64,000 bases of DNA from Leptospiraceae bacterium (GCA_016711485.1 JADJSX010000024.1:483835-547834); one strand, 5' to 3'. Counted from the first letter of the stretch, positions 47,458 through 55,512 are shown. Notes: a model not told the origin generated them from the sequence alone. Program-made: numbers and translations.

Positions 47458-47976
47458 ATGATGGCACTGATAAAAAATAATCATTACAGTATTTTATTAT
47501 TCTTTTGGCTAGTTTTTAGCAATTTTAGTGTTTGGTTTACTATAAAATTTGAGAATAAATTTAAAGAGGATATAAAAACTATCGTGGTTTATAAACCTTC
47601 GCTTGGGGGACCAATACCAATAGATACAGGTCGAAAAATTACGAAGGCAAAAAAAGTAAGAATTACATTCGGAGACACCGAAAAGCCTTTAGAGGACTTT
47701 GAATTTACAGACAATTATTTTTCATTTCTCTTAAGACCGGGAGAAAGTTTAGAAATGGACGGCGGCGATTCCAGAAATTCCAATACGGAATATAATTTTC
47801 TTTCTACCTATGAAAAATTCATTTTTCGAAAGGGAACTAAGACCAAACAAATATCAGCTAAGGATTTTCATGATTCTTTAATAAATGAAGATTTCTTGAT
47901 TTTTTTTAGACCGTATCGATTTGATTTTCCTTTTTGCGAAGACTGTTGGTTTCTAAAATGTAAAGATGACCATTGA
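47458..47976 (+). CDS. Hypothetical membrane-anchored protein
   Basis: About 172 aa from ATG 47458 (MMALIKNNHYSILLFFWLVF), preferred over GTG 47392 because AAAGG precedes it and it begins with the membrane helix. The remainder is extracytoplasmic with CEDCWFLKC near the end. No family recognised. Confidence 0.5.
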   Translation: MMALIKNNHYSILLFFWLVFSNFSVWFTIKFENKFKEDIKTIVVYKPSLGGPIPIDTGRKITKAKKVRITFGDTEKPLEDFEFTDNYFSFLLRPGESLEMDGGDSRNSNTEYNFLSTYEKFIFRKGTKTKQISAKDFHDSLINEDFLIFFRPYRFDFPFCEDCWFLKCKDDH

Positions 47977-48045
47977 TTAAAGACAAGGAATTAAAAGATA
48001 GACAAAACGAAAGCATTGAGCAAAATATTCTAGTAGGAGATTTTT

Positions 48046-48321
48046 ATGACAACAATCGAAGCTGTAGCAGTAGTATCAAAGAATGGAATTTTGCAAATAA
48101 CCCTACCGCCAAATATTTTACCGGGCAAACATCGAGTTGTCGTTGTAATCGAAGAAGAAATAACTGAAGAGGAAGAACTCACGGAGCAAGAAAAAGAATT
48201 CTTTCGAAAAGAATTGAAAGCAATGCGGGAGAATCCCAAAGGAGGATATTCTTGGGATGAGGCAATAAAGGATTCGGAGGTCGCACTTGGAAGAAAAATT
48301 CGTATTTCGGGAAGAAGCTAA
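48046..48321 (+). CDS. Putative antitoxin (short, acidic)
   Basis: 91 aa. The N-terminal beta-rich part (VVSKNGILQITLPPNILPG) resembles DUF2281/AbrB-like antitoxins, followed by a highly acidic linker (EEEITEEEELTEQEKEFF) and a C-terminal helix. Overlaps a ParE/RelE-type gene by 35 bases. Antitoxin by position. Confidence 0.7.
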   Translation: MTTIEAVAVVSKNGILQITLPPNILPGKHRVVVVIEEEITEEEELTEQEKEFFRKELKAMRENPKGGYSWDEAIKDSEVALGRKIRISGRS

Positions 48322-48580
48322 GAAGCATTTAACTGAAAATATTTTATATTATGAAGAAAGAGCACCCGGCAAAGGTGAAGAGTTTGCTGAGGATGTTTAT
48401 CAAAAAGTCCAACAAATTTCTAATAGACCTTTGTCTCATTCAGTTATTTATAAAGATGTAAGAAAAGCTTCGTTAACTAAATTTCCGTTTAATATTTATT
48501 ATGCGCTTCATGACGCAGTTGTCAATATACTTGCCATCTGGCACAAAAGTCGAAACCAAGATGGCTGGCATAGGGATTAG
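48287..48580 (+). CDS. ParE/RelE-superfamily toxin
   Basis: 97 aa from TTG 48287, with GGAGG six bases upstream (48276-48280). ParE-like: VFREEAKKHLTENILYYEER, FAEDVYQKVQQISNRPL, FPFNIYYALHDAVVNILAIWH followed by the basic tail KSRNQDGW. Predicted gyrase poison or ribosome-dependent RNase; the subtype cannot be told. Confidence 0.85.
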   Translation: MEEKFVFREEAKKHLTENILYYEERAPGKGEEFAEDVYQKVQQISNRPLSHSVIYKDVRKASLTKFPFNIYYALHDAVVNILAIWHKSRNQDGWHRD

Positions 48581-48659
48581 AAAAAATAGTATCCTATTGT
48601 TCTCGATCGCTTCGTGTTTATGTCATTGCACTTTTACGAGTAGTCGAGAAAAAAGTGAG

Positions 48660-49106
48660 TTGAAAAGAAATAGTCTCTATTTCTTTTCAATCATAATTTT
48701 TATGCTCGCTTGTAAACAATTTGAGGTAAAAAAGAATCCAGATATTGTATATAGCTGTGGAGATTCCTTTAACGACATGAAAGAAATATATGAGAACAAG
48801 CCATGCATCAGCAGAACTAGTAAAAAACATTTTTGTAACCTAATTGCTAATAAAAAGGGTGAAGAGCTTAATAAGTTGCTTGCAGGAATTTGGATCGAGG
48901 TAGGTTGGAGTAATAAATATGTAATTTTTTACGAAATTTTAGATCATGGACAAATTAATTCCGTAGATTTACAAAATGTTAAAGGCTGGAGGACAATGCC
49001 TATAAGTGATTGGAATACAATTACTAGGAATTCGAATTTTTACCCCGTTTCGTTCAAAACATCATATTATGAGAGAAAGACAATCCTTTTTGCTTTAAGC
49101 TTTTAA
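48660..49106 (+). pseudogene. Lipoprotein, 3' end replaced by repeat copy 10
   Basis: Reads from TTG 48660 as KRNSLYFFSIIIFMLAC (lipobox MLAC). Cysteine-containing mature part of ~110 residues (CGDSFNDMKEIYENKPC). The last 22 residues (YPVSFKTSYYER onward) are encoded by the repeat, so the native C-terminus is missing. Similar tail PVSFKTSLYER occurs at 60317. Confidence 0.65.
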
Positions 49107-49165
49107 TTTTGTAGGATAGAAGGAGATAGAATTGTGAGAGAAGTTGGATGCAAATTACTAGAAAG
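49036..49165 (+). repeat. 128-bp repeat, copy 10
   Basis: Left half identical to copies 1-3, right half identical to copy 8 (TGTAGGATAGAAGGAGATAG) but without the hairpin insert: a left/right mosaic. Confidence 0.95.
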
Positions 49166-49177
49166 AAAATCCATATC

Positions 49178-49537
49178 CTATCTCCTTAACTTATTTAGAA
49201 TAAATTTCAAAATATCTATTAAAGCGACTTCTTTATTTTCCATTACATTTTCTTCGTTTTGTTCGTGACGGTGGTGAGGAAAGGTTGCTAACTCCCGATG
49301 ATGATTTGCATTATCCCATCGTATAATAAGGAGTCCATCTTCTGATTGCCAGTGAAAGGAATATTTTCTAAGATTTCTTTTTATAGACTCCCTTGTGAAA
49401 AGTTCTGATTTATCTGTAAACTCGATTTTCAGTTTTAGTAGATAACTTTCATTATCCTCTTGAAAATCCAAAACTTCATAGCGAGATACTGTTTGGCTAT
49501 TATCCAACCAATTGAATATTTCCGTTTCGGATGTCAC
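49178..49537 (-). CDS. TumE-family (DUF6516) putative toxin
   Basis: 119 aa from GTG 49537. The phrase YSFHWQSEDGLLIIRWDNANHH, then ATFPHHRHEQNEENV (in parts), is the signature of DUF6516/TumE toxins. Downstream of and overlapping (38 bases) a small partner gene. Predicted toxin of a two-gene module. Confidence 0.78.
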   Translation of the reverse strand: MTSETEIFNWLDNSQTVSRYEVLDFQEDNESYLLKLKIEFTDKSELFTRESIKRNLRKYSFHWQSEDGLLIIRWDNANHHRELATFPHHRHEQNEENVMENKEVALIDILKFILNKLRR

Positions 49538-49769
49538 TCACTCGTTCCTTTATACGACTTAAAAAACCTTCATAGGCATCCCATTCAATATAATCATCCC
49601 ATTCCTCGAATGACTCTTTCTCGGTATTTTCAACCCGGCTTTGAAATGTTAGAAAATCAGTTTTGTATTTGTTTTTAAATATGGAAATCTTCTCTCGATA
49701 ATGACTTTCTTTTGAAAGGGAATCAAGAAGCATCCAATGAATTAGAGTTTGTTTGTCAACAAGCACCAT
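49500..49769 (-). CDS. Putative partner antitoxin of TumE
   Basis: 89 aa, charged and helical (ESHYREKISIFKNKYKTDF, ESFEEWDDYIEWDAYEGF). Precedes and overlaps the TumE-like gene, the usual order for TumA-TumE pairs. Assignment rests on position. Start lies ~47 bases from repeat copy 11. Confidence 0.65.
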   Translation of the reverse strand: MVLVDKQTLIHWMLLDSLSKESHYREKISIFKNKYKTDFLTFQSRVENTEKESFEEWDDYIEWDAYEGFLSRIKERVSDIRNGNIQLVG

Positions 49770-49815
49770 AGCATTTCTAGTAAATTTCTGTTTTTTATAA
49801 TTGTCAATTATAAAA

Positions 49816-49944
49816 ATTTTACCCCGTTTCGTTCAAAACATCTCTTAATGAGATAAACGCAATCCGATTTTCCTTTAAGCTTTTAATTCGTGGGACAGAA
49901 GGAAAAAGAATTATGGGAGAAGTTGGATGCAAATTCCTAGAAAG
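49816..49944 (+). repeat. 128-bp repeat, copy 11
   Basis: Left half is distinct (ATCTCTTAATGAGATAAACG, retaining a pairing ATCTC/GAGAT); right half is of the copy 1 type. Ends CCTAGAAAG. Confidence 0.95.
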
Positions 49945-50367
49945 TAAGTTATACCCGGATTTCTAAGGAGAATTGAAATGAACTATATGAAAATTGCTTA
50001 AAACTGGTTTTACAAAAACAAATAATGGGTTTGGTCAATAGTCAAATAGGGTTGTGTAAATGTATTGCCACAGAGGCACGTAGACGCAGAGAAATGCGGT
50101 TTTATGGCATTAAACTCAATGTCCTTCCCTAAGATCATGACATAATGCTCCAAAATCTATGCTTCTACACAACTCCGAAGGCGATGGGTAGAGCCGACAG
50201 GCAAGTCACCATTGACCAGATTTCTAATAAGCCCTGGGGAGCATTAGAAATCTGGGAATTAGATAAATGATTCCTTTATTATACAAAAGCCTATTGGTAT
50301 ACTATTTTTATCTTTACAAAATAGCCTGTTAATTGTGATGATAAAAAAACTAGAGGAGAAGCTATAG
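49945..50367. other. Gene-free stretch with structured sequence
   Basis: 423 bases without an ORF of note. Contains a strong hairpin at 50216-50255 and a GC-richer patch (GCCACAGAGGCACGTAGACG). Probably carries the promoter of the lipoprotein gene at 50368, whose Shine-Dalgarno GAGGAGAA is at 50353-50360. Confidence 0.5.
50216..50255. repeat. 13-bp perfect hairpin
   Basis: CCAGATTTCTAAT (50216-50228) pairs exactly with ATTAGAAATCTGG (50243-50255) around a 14-base loop. No U tract follows. Role unknown; possibly structured RNA or remnant terminator. Confidence 0.6.
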
Positions 50368-51132
50368 ATGCAAAGCAAACCTATCCATTATCCATTATCC
50401 ATTATCCATTATCCATTATCCATTATCCATTATCCATTATCCATTATCCATTATCCATTATCCATTATCCATTATCCTTTTCGTCTTTTTCAATTGTATT
50501 GGGATAGAAAAACCAATTCAATTAACGCCTAATTCTTTTAGTTCAGGTAGTTATAAGATAAATATTCATAACTCGCTTGGTATGAATACAAATGAATCTC
50601 TAAAACCTGAACATATATTTTTGTTTTTTCTTGGAACTCAGGGAACTAATTCTCTTCTTGAATCCGAGTCAAGCCTTGCAGAAAAAAGCCCTTATATTTT
50701 ATCCGCACAAGAAGATAGAGAAGTTACGATTGATTCTATTTCTGCTATTGCAGTAGGTGATTTTGAGCCAGAAAAAAGAAAATTACAAGCCGCTAATTTG
50801 AAAATATTTCAAGAGTTTATCCAATCGAAAGAATTTGCAGAAACGTATGATATAATTGGATCACCGCCTAATTACGAGAAAGGTTGGACAATGTCTCAGG
50901 TTCAAGCTTCTTATGTAACTGAAATAAAAGAGGATTTACCAAAGGCAACGAATGAGTTGATTATTTTATATAGGCGAATGATTAACTTCCAATTATTCAA
51001 TATGCTAGACATGTAATACAAAGTAGAATTTGATAGTAGCACAATCGGCGCATCCTTTTTAGAAACATCTATCCTTGATCTCTGGGAACTTAGAAAAAAA
51101 ATTTTAGATGAAATCAAAAGGAGAGGAATATG
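50368..51132 (+). pseudogene. Lipoprotein gene with heptamer tract, out of frame, plus an in-frame stop
   Basis: ATG 50368 (GAGGAGAA upstream) reads MQSKPI then HYPLSII units. The body frame leaves the tract as LFVFFNCIGIEKPIQ with lipobox Cys and runs through NTNESLKPEHIFLFFLG to TAA at 51014-51016, then in the same frame YKVEFDSSTIGASF to KRRGI and TGA at 51132. With 13 heptamers the ATG is one base out of frame; 12 would join it. The TAA at 51014 additionally shortens it. Overlaps the SGNH gene (ATGA). Confidence 0.8.
50387..50477 (+). repeat. Thirteen tandem ATTATCC heptamers
   Basis: Exactly 13 copies of ATTATCC (91 bases), preceded by a partial TATCC. Lies 19 bases after an ATG with a strong Shine-Dalgarno and inside the signal-peptide region of a lipoprotein gene. 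Three heptamers encode the hydrophobic unit HYPLSII. Confidence 0.97.
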
Positions 51133-52854
51133 AAGTCTATAAAAATATTTTTAATTATTTTTTTATCTACCGTTTCTTATTTATGTTCGGAGCCGACATA
51201 TAACCCAGCTTTAATATTGGAGGAAATTAATAATTTACTTTATGCCAAGAAAGATAAAGATTTCAAAACACAATTGGGATGGGAAACTCTTTCTCGACTT
51301 GCATCCAGAGAATATGTTATTCGACCTGCTTTTATGGCTCGTTGTGGATGTTCATTAAAAGGCTCTAATCCAGATGCACCGGGACACTTATTGCTTCCTG
51401 AATATACAAAATTTTTAGATACTCCGTCAAATACTCCTATAACAAGCGATTCCAGTATTTTAAAACAATCGCCTAATTTTTATAATAGTATCTTACTTGG
51501 AGATTCTATTACCCAGTTAGGATCAACACCAAGTCTTATGTATACCTGGAATAAAGATTATGCACCGGGTTGGGGAATTATCAATGGAGGAGTTGGTCTG
51601 TCTGACTCACAGGATGTTACTGAATGGTTGGATTCCTGTGCTTCTCAAAATCCTAACCTTTGGGATGCGGTTCCCGAGCAATTGAGTTGCGACCAAAATC
51701 CGAAAGGTCGATTTGCATGTAATCCCCCGCCTAATTCTGATAAGCTGTCTGGATATGTTCAATTTCAAAATCGAAATGTAATTGTAATGATTGGGGCAAA
51801 TGATTTCAATACAGGGATTTTTAAAACACTTTTAGAAACCTTTCCTATCTTAGTTCCATTTAGACATGCCCATGTTGCTAATTCTTTGAATAGAATTCTT
51901 ACTTATATAGAAAGGCAATCAGGAACGAGAAAAATATTAGTCGGATACATGCCTCTTCCTTCCTACTACCCGGGTGTAGGAGAATCACTATTATCCACAC
52001 TATCCAGAATTGGATTATTCAATCGATACAATGATTGGTTTACAACTCTCCCAGATGGAACTTCTGTTGTAAAAGCGAATTACAAGGATATTCCTGGTGG
52101 GAGGACAATAGCCGCTACTGCATCTTTATTAAATGGATATTTAGAAAATATATTGAGAGGACAGGATGTAAGTGTTTCCTCTTTACTGAATTGTTTTAGT
52201 ACAATGAATATTAGTTTTGGCGGATTTTGTGATAATATGAGAGGGGACAATTCCTGGATCAGTCAAAGAGTGATTGAATTAAATTTAGTTATGGCTGCTG
52301 TCGCTCAGAGTAGGGGGGCTAGTATGCATACCTTGTATTTTACTTTTTTGGATTATGATGCATATTACAAAGGCTACTGGTATGTAGGAAACCGAAATTT
52401 TTGGACAATGGATTTTGGAGCATCTAATCTAGATAAACTTATTTACACAACTTTTACAGGAAGAGATATAAATGATAGTAGTCATCCAAACCATCTAGGT
52501 TATCAGGCTTATGGGGCTACTTTGGATTTAATCTTCAAAGCTGAAAAGGCAAATATAAAACAAACTCCGTTTGTGTACAGAGATGGTTGTTTTATTGAGC
52601 CAAATGATCCCGGTCCCTATGAAGAGTGTTTAACGAAAACGTATCATGAATGGGAAAATGGAGCCTGTGTGGATAAAACACCTACTCCACCTCCACCAAC
52701 TATTGTAGCAAATCCGAATGCGCCTAATAGCACAAGACCTGCAATAGTTTCTCCGCCTGCGACTACTTTTGAGCCACCTCCATTACCTGCTGCCGATGAT
52801 AATGTTTTATTACTATTAGCCGCTTGTTTATTCTTTGGGTATTGCCATCCATGA
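51130..52854 (+). CDS. Exported SGNH-hydrolase-like protein
   Basis: 574 aa. Signal peptide MKSIKIFLIIFLSTVSYLCS. SGNH blocks: LLGDSITQLG (nucleophile Ser), INGGVGLSDSQ, VIVMIGANDF (Asn), and SHPNHLGYQAYG with catalytic His. Esterase or lipase acting outside the cytoplasm; substrate unknown. A proline-rich linker (TPTPPPPTIV) leads to a hydrophobic end LLLLAACLFFGYCHP. Coupled to the lipoprotein upstream and to a small lipoprotein downstream (both ATGA overlaps). Confidence 0.82.
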   Translation: MKSIKIFLIIFLSTVSYLCSEPTYNPALILEEINNLLYAKKDKDFKTQLGWETLSRLASREYVIRPAFMARCGCSLKGSNPDAPGHLLLPEYTKFLDTPSNTPITSDSSILKQSPNFYNSILLGDSITQLGSTPSLMYTWNKDYAPGWGIINGGVGLSDSQDVTEWLDSCASQNPNLWDAVPEQLSCDQNPKGRFACNPPPNSDKLSGYVQFQNRNVIVMIGANDFNTGIFKTLLETFPILVPFRHAHVANSLNRILTYIERQSGTRKILVGYMPLPSYYPGVGESLLSTLSRIGLFNRYNDWFTTLPDGTSVVKANYKDIPGGRTIAATASLLNGYLENILRGQDVSVSSLLNCFSTMNISFGGFCDNMRGDNSWISQRVIELNLVMAAVAQSRGASMHTLYFTFLDYDAYYKGYWYVGNRNFWTMDFGASNLDKLIYTTFTGRDINDSSHPNHLGYQAYGATLDLIFKAEKANIKQTPFVYRDGCFIEPNDPGPYEECLTKTYHEWENGACVDKTPTPPPPTIVANPNAPNSTRPAIVSPPATTFEPPPLPAADDNVLLLLAACLFFGYCHP

Positions 52855-53066
52855 AGATCCTTCAAATTGTGATATTAATTTTCTTTCTATCCTGTCACTT
52901 AAATCCCTTTGATGATGAAGCGGAAAAAAAGAAAAAAGAAAAAGATCAAATAGAATATTGTATAGCTTCTTATTTGATATGTATAAATAGAGATCCGAAT
53001 GCCTCGGAGGAAACAAAAAAGACCTGCGGTGGTGTTGGAACGCCATGCTTTGGCAGTTCATTTTAA
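52851..53066 (+). CDS. Small Cys-rich lipoprotein, paralogue 1
   Basis: 71 aa from ATG 52851, overlapping the SGNH stop by 4 bases. Signal MKILQIVILIFFLSC with lipobox Cys15, then HLNPFDDEAEKKKKEKDQ, three to four cysteines, ending CFGSSF. The next gene is a paralogue sharing LNPFDDEAEKKKK. Confidence 0.7.
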   Translation: MKILQIVILIFFLSCHLNPFDDEAEKKKKEKDQIEYCIASYLICINRDPNASEETKKTCGGVGTPCFGSSF

Positions 53067-53281
53067 TGCTAGCCCTCTGTCTATTTTCATTTATTTCATT
53101 TTGCTACTTAAATCCCTTCGATGATGAAGCAGAAAAAAAGAAAAAGCAAGATGAAAAGAGAAAGGAATGTTTAGTTTCTTATTTAATATGTTTAGCTCTT
53201 TCCTCAGAGGAGAACAAGAGGCTTTGCAATGAAGGATATAGTGCAAGCGTTAGAATAAATTGTCTTGGAAATTCATTTTAA
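53066..53281 (+). CDS. Small Cys-rich lipoprotein, paralogue 2
   Basis: 71 aa from ATG 53066, sharing TAATG with the stop of paralogue 1. Signal MLALCLFSFISFC, then YLNPFDDEAEKKKKQDEK and CLVSYLICL as in paralogue 1, ending CLGNSF. A tandem duplication. Confidence 0.7.
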   Translation: MLALCLFSFISFCYLNPFDDEAEKKKKQDEKRKECLVSYLICLALSSEENKRLCNEGYSASVRINCLGNSF

Positions 53282-53322
53282 TGGTCAGACCCAATTTAAT
53301 TTTAACTTTATAAGGATAAATT

Positions 53323-54018
53323 ATGAAATTTTTTGAATATTTAAAAGAAAGAAGAAAGAGAATTAAAATACCTAAAAGAATCTTAGTTCTCTCCATTTTT
53401 TTAATTCTATTACCTTTTATCAATTTGGTTTATTTAGGATTCTCTTACCGAATTCCAATGAGCCAATTGCATAAAATTCCAGCGAATCTTTCCTTAGGGT
53501 CTAATCTTATTTTACTCCTACCATTTTTGATTGCCATTGGACTCATTCGAGTAAAAAAATACGGATGGTATGCGTTTTTAATTTATGCGTGCATCGTTAT
53601 TATTCAAAATATTTACTCTATCACACAAATTTTCAATTTACAAAATTTAACCACCTTCTTTAGAACTTTTTTCTGGATTGCCATTGCGATTTATTTTTCA
53701 AAGAAAGATTTATCTGCGCCTTACTTTAAAATGTATCCTCGAGGTTGGAGAGGAGAAAAGCGAAAGCCTGTAGAAATAAAAATCAAGATTACAGAAAAAG
53801 AATATTTAACAGCAGATTTAAGCTTGAGCGGATTATTTGTATTTTACCCTAATTGCCCTTACATCTTAAACGAAGAAATTGAAATTGAATTAACCTTTAA
53901 TAACTCCTCCCTCAAAATTTTATCAGGGATCGTAAGAATAGACGAAAACGGAATTGGAATTGCGTTTAGAAATTTGAATAAAGAAAATAGAGCCTTCCTA
54001 AAAGAATTTTTAATTTGA
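53323..54018 (+). CDS. Membrane protein with C-terminal PilZ domain
   Basis: 231 aa. Four N-terminal membrane helices (about 20-40, 57-75, 85-102, 112-128), then a PilZ-like domain (about 145-231) with EYLTADLSLSGLFVFY and IVRIDENGIGIAF. The c-di-GMP-binding RxxxR is not obvious before the domain (RGWRGEKRKPVE is a candidate). Probable c-di-GMP-linked membrane effector. Confidence 0.78.
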   Translation: MKFFEYLKERRKRIKIPKRILVLSIFLILLPFINLVYLGFSYRIPMSQLHKIPANLSLGSNLILLLPFLIAIGLIRVKKYGWYAFLIYACIVIIQNIYSITQIFNLQNLTTFFRTFFWIAIAIYFSKKDLSAPYFKMYPRGWRGEKRKPVEIKIKITEKEYLTADLSLSGLFVFYPNCPYILNEEIEIELTFNNSSLKILSGIVRIDENGIGIAFRNLNKENRAFLKEFLI

Positions 54019-54187
54019 ACTATCATAAATAAAAATCAATTCCAGTTTGATTGCAGAAAACCTGTTTTCGGAAATTGACTATTTAACGAGCAGTCTTTTT
54101 AAGGATTCTTGTCGCAAAGAACACGAAGAAAAAATCAAAATTTCTTAGGAAATTTCAACTCGTGAGCTGGGGCTTTAAAAAAGGAAA

Positions 54188-54435
54188 ATTTTACCCCGTT
54201 TCGTTCAAAACATCTCTTTATGAGAGATAGGCAATCCTTTTTGCTATACCAATTGCCAAAAGTAAATTCCGATTTAATTCTAGATAACTCTCTTTTGGCA
54301 ATTGGGAATACCCCTTTTGCGAAAATAGCGGAACTTATTTATTGATGTGGTATTTAAGCTTTTAATTTGTGAGAATAGAATGGGAGACAGTTTTGGGAAA
54401 AGTTGAATGCAAATTAGGCGATAGCCGCTAGAAGG
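54188..54435 (+). repeat. 128-bp repeat, copy 12, with 109-bp hairpin insert
   Basis: Right half has TGTGAGAATAGAATGGGAGA and AGGCGATAGCCGCTAGAAGG. Insert 54245-54353 has the stem CCAATTGCCAAAAG / CTTTTGGCAATTGG, a compensated version of the copy 8/9 stem. The stretch 54019-54187 before it holds no gene. Confidence 0.93.
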
Positions 54436-54504
54436 AAAAAGTTCATAATTCAAAACAGCAAACTCACTCTGCGTCACCGTAGCAGAAAATCCCGTTCCAC
54501 GCAA
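54436..54504 (-). pseudogene. Gene fragment cut at repeat copy 12
   Basis: Minus-strand frame reading RGTGFSATVTQSEFAVLNYE, protein-like, then entering the repeat. The native 3' part is absent. Also open a little upstream (EKKKQSIFVL). No family recognised. Confidence 0.4.
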
Positions 54505-54551
54505 AACAAAAATAGATTGTTTTTTCTTCTCAGATACAAATGATATGAATT

Positions 54552-54839
54552 ATGAATCCAATCCTTGTTCAGACTATTTCAGATTATTTTAGAGATAAAA
54601 AAATAAACAAGGCATATCTCTTTGGTTCATTCGCAAAAGGATTAGAAAAGGATACAAGCGACATAGATATATTAGTCGAACTAAGTGAATCTATTGGCTT
54701 TATGAAACTTATACAATACAAATTGGATTTAGAAGATCAGTTACATAGGAAATTTGATTTAGTAACGCCTGCATCCATTTCTCCGCTCATATTTCCGTTA
54801 ATTCAAAAAGATTGGAAGCTCATTTATGAACGAAAATGA
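54552..54839 (+). CDS. MntA-like nucleotidyltransferase (antitoxin)
   Basis: 95 aa minimal nucleotidyltransferase. GSFAKGLEKDTSDIDILVEL provides the GSxAxG...DxD catalytic site. In MntA/HepT modules it AMPylates and silences the HEPN toxin. Its stop overlaps the HepT start (54826). Confidence 0.87.
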   Translation: MNPILVQTISDYFRDKKINKAYLFGSFAKGLEKDTSDIDILVELSESIGFMKLIQYKLDLEDQLHRKFDLVTPASISPLIFPLIQKDWKLIYERK

Positions 54840-55164
54840 TAGGATATGACTACAACATATTTTAGAAGCAATGGAAGACATTGAATCATTTGTAACAACC
54901 ATTAACAGAGAAGAATTTCTACGGAATAGGTTAGTTCATAGCGCAGTAGTAAGACAGTTCGAAATTATAGGCGAAGCGGCAGGCTCTCTTTCAGAAGAAA
55001 CGCAGAAGCAATACAATCATGTTCCATGGAGGATAATGAAGAATTTCCGCAATGTTTTAATTCATCAATACTTTGGAGTCGATTATAATGAAGTTTATAC
55101 AGTAATCGAAAGTGAATTGCCATCGTTGAAAAGCGATATTCAGTGGATACTAAGCAATAGCTGA
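54826..55164 (+). pseudogene. HepT-like HEPN RNase toxin (DUF86) with early nonsense codon
   Basis: From ATG 54826 the frame reads MNENDRI, TGA at 54847-54849, then LQHILEAMEDIESFV. Family members have Arg at that position (CGA to TGA is one change). The rest has the HEPN RNase motif RNVLIHQYFG (Rx4-6H) and GEAAGSLSEE. Without read-through the toxin would start at a later Met such as 54871 and lack helix 1. Confidence 0.82.
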
Positions 55165-55191
55165 CTTTATTGTCAGAGAAGGAATACTATA

Positions 55192-55365
55192 ATGAAAGAA
55201 GAAACCTTTTTAGACGAAGACGTTCTAGTTCACAAAGCAGTGAATGCATTAATAAAATCTCTGGGACTAGTTGAGACTAAGCGCTTTTTATCTCTAAACA
55301 GTAATCGTAAAAGGATCGAATCTTTTAAAAGACACAAACAGTGGCAATCTAATCTTAACCGCTAA
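55192..55365 (+). CDS. Small basic protein
   Basis: 57 aa (MKEETFLDEDVLVHKAVNAL, ending HKQWQSNLNR), with AGAAGGA upstream of the ATG. Good start and amino-acid composition suggest a real small gene. It follows the HepT gene by 27 bases. Family unknown. 55366-55512 shows nothing else. Confidence 0.5.
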   Translation: MKEETFLDEDVLVHKAVNALIKSLGLVETKRFLSLNSNRKRIESFKRHKQWQSNLNR

Positions 55366-55512
55366 AAATTTTTGAAGGAAGTTTTTGCTTCTTAGATAAG
55401 AAAAGAAGAAGACTCTTTATATCTTCTTCTTTCTAATGAATTAAGTCTATTGCTCTGTTTCAGCCAATGCTACAATTGCTTGCGCCCATTTTACATATTT
55501 TAGATTTGCTAA

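Noticed and set aside
50150..50260. Group II intron domain V-like GAGCCGAC motif
   Set aside because: The following bases do not form the domain V hairpin and no reverse transcriptase or intron boundary is present.
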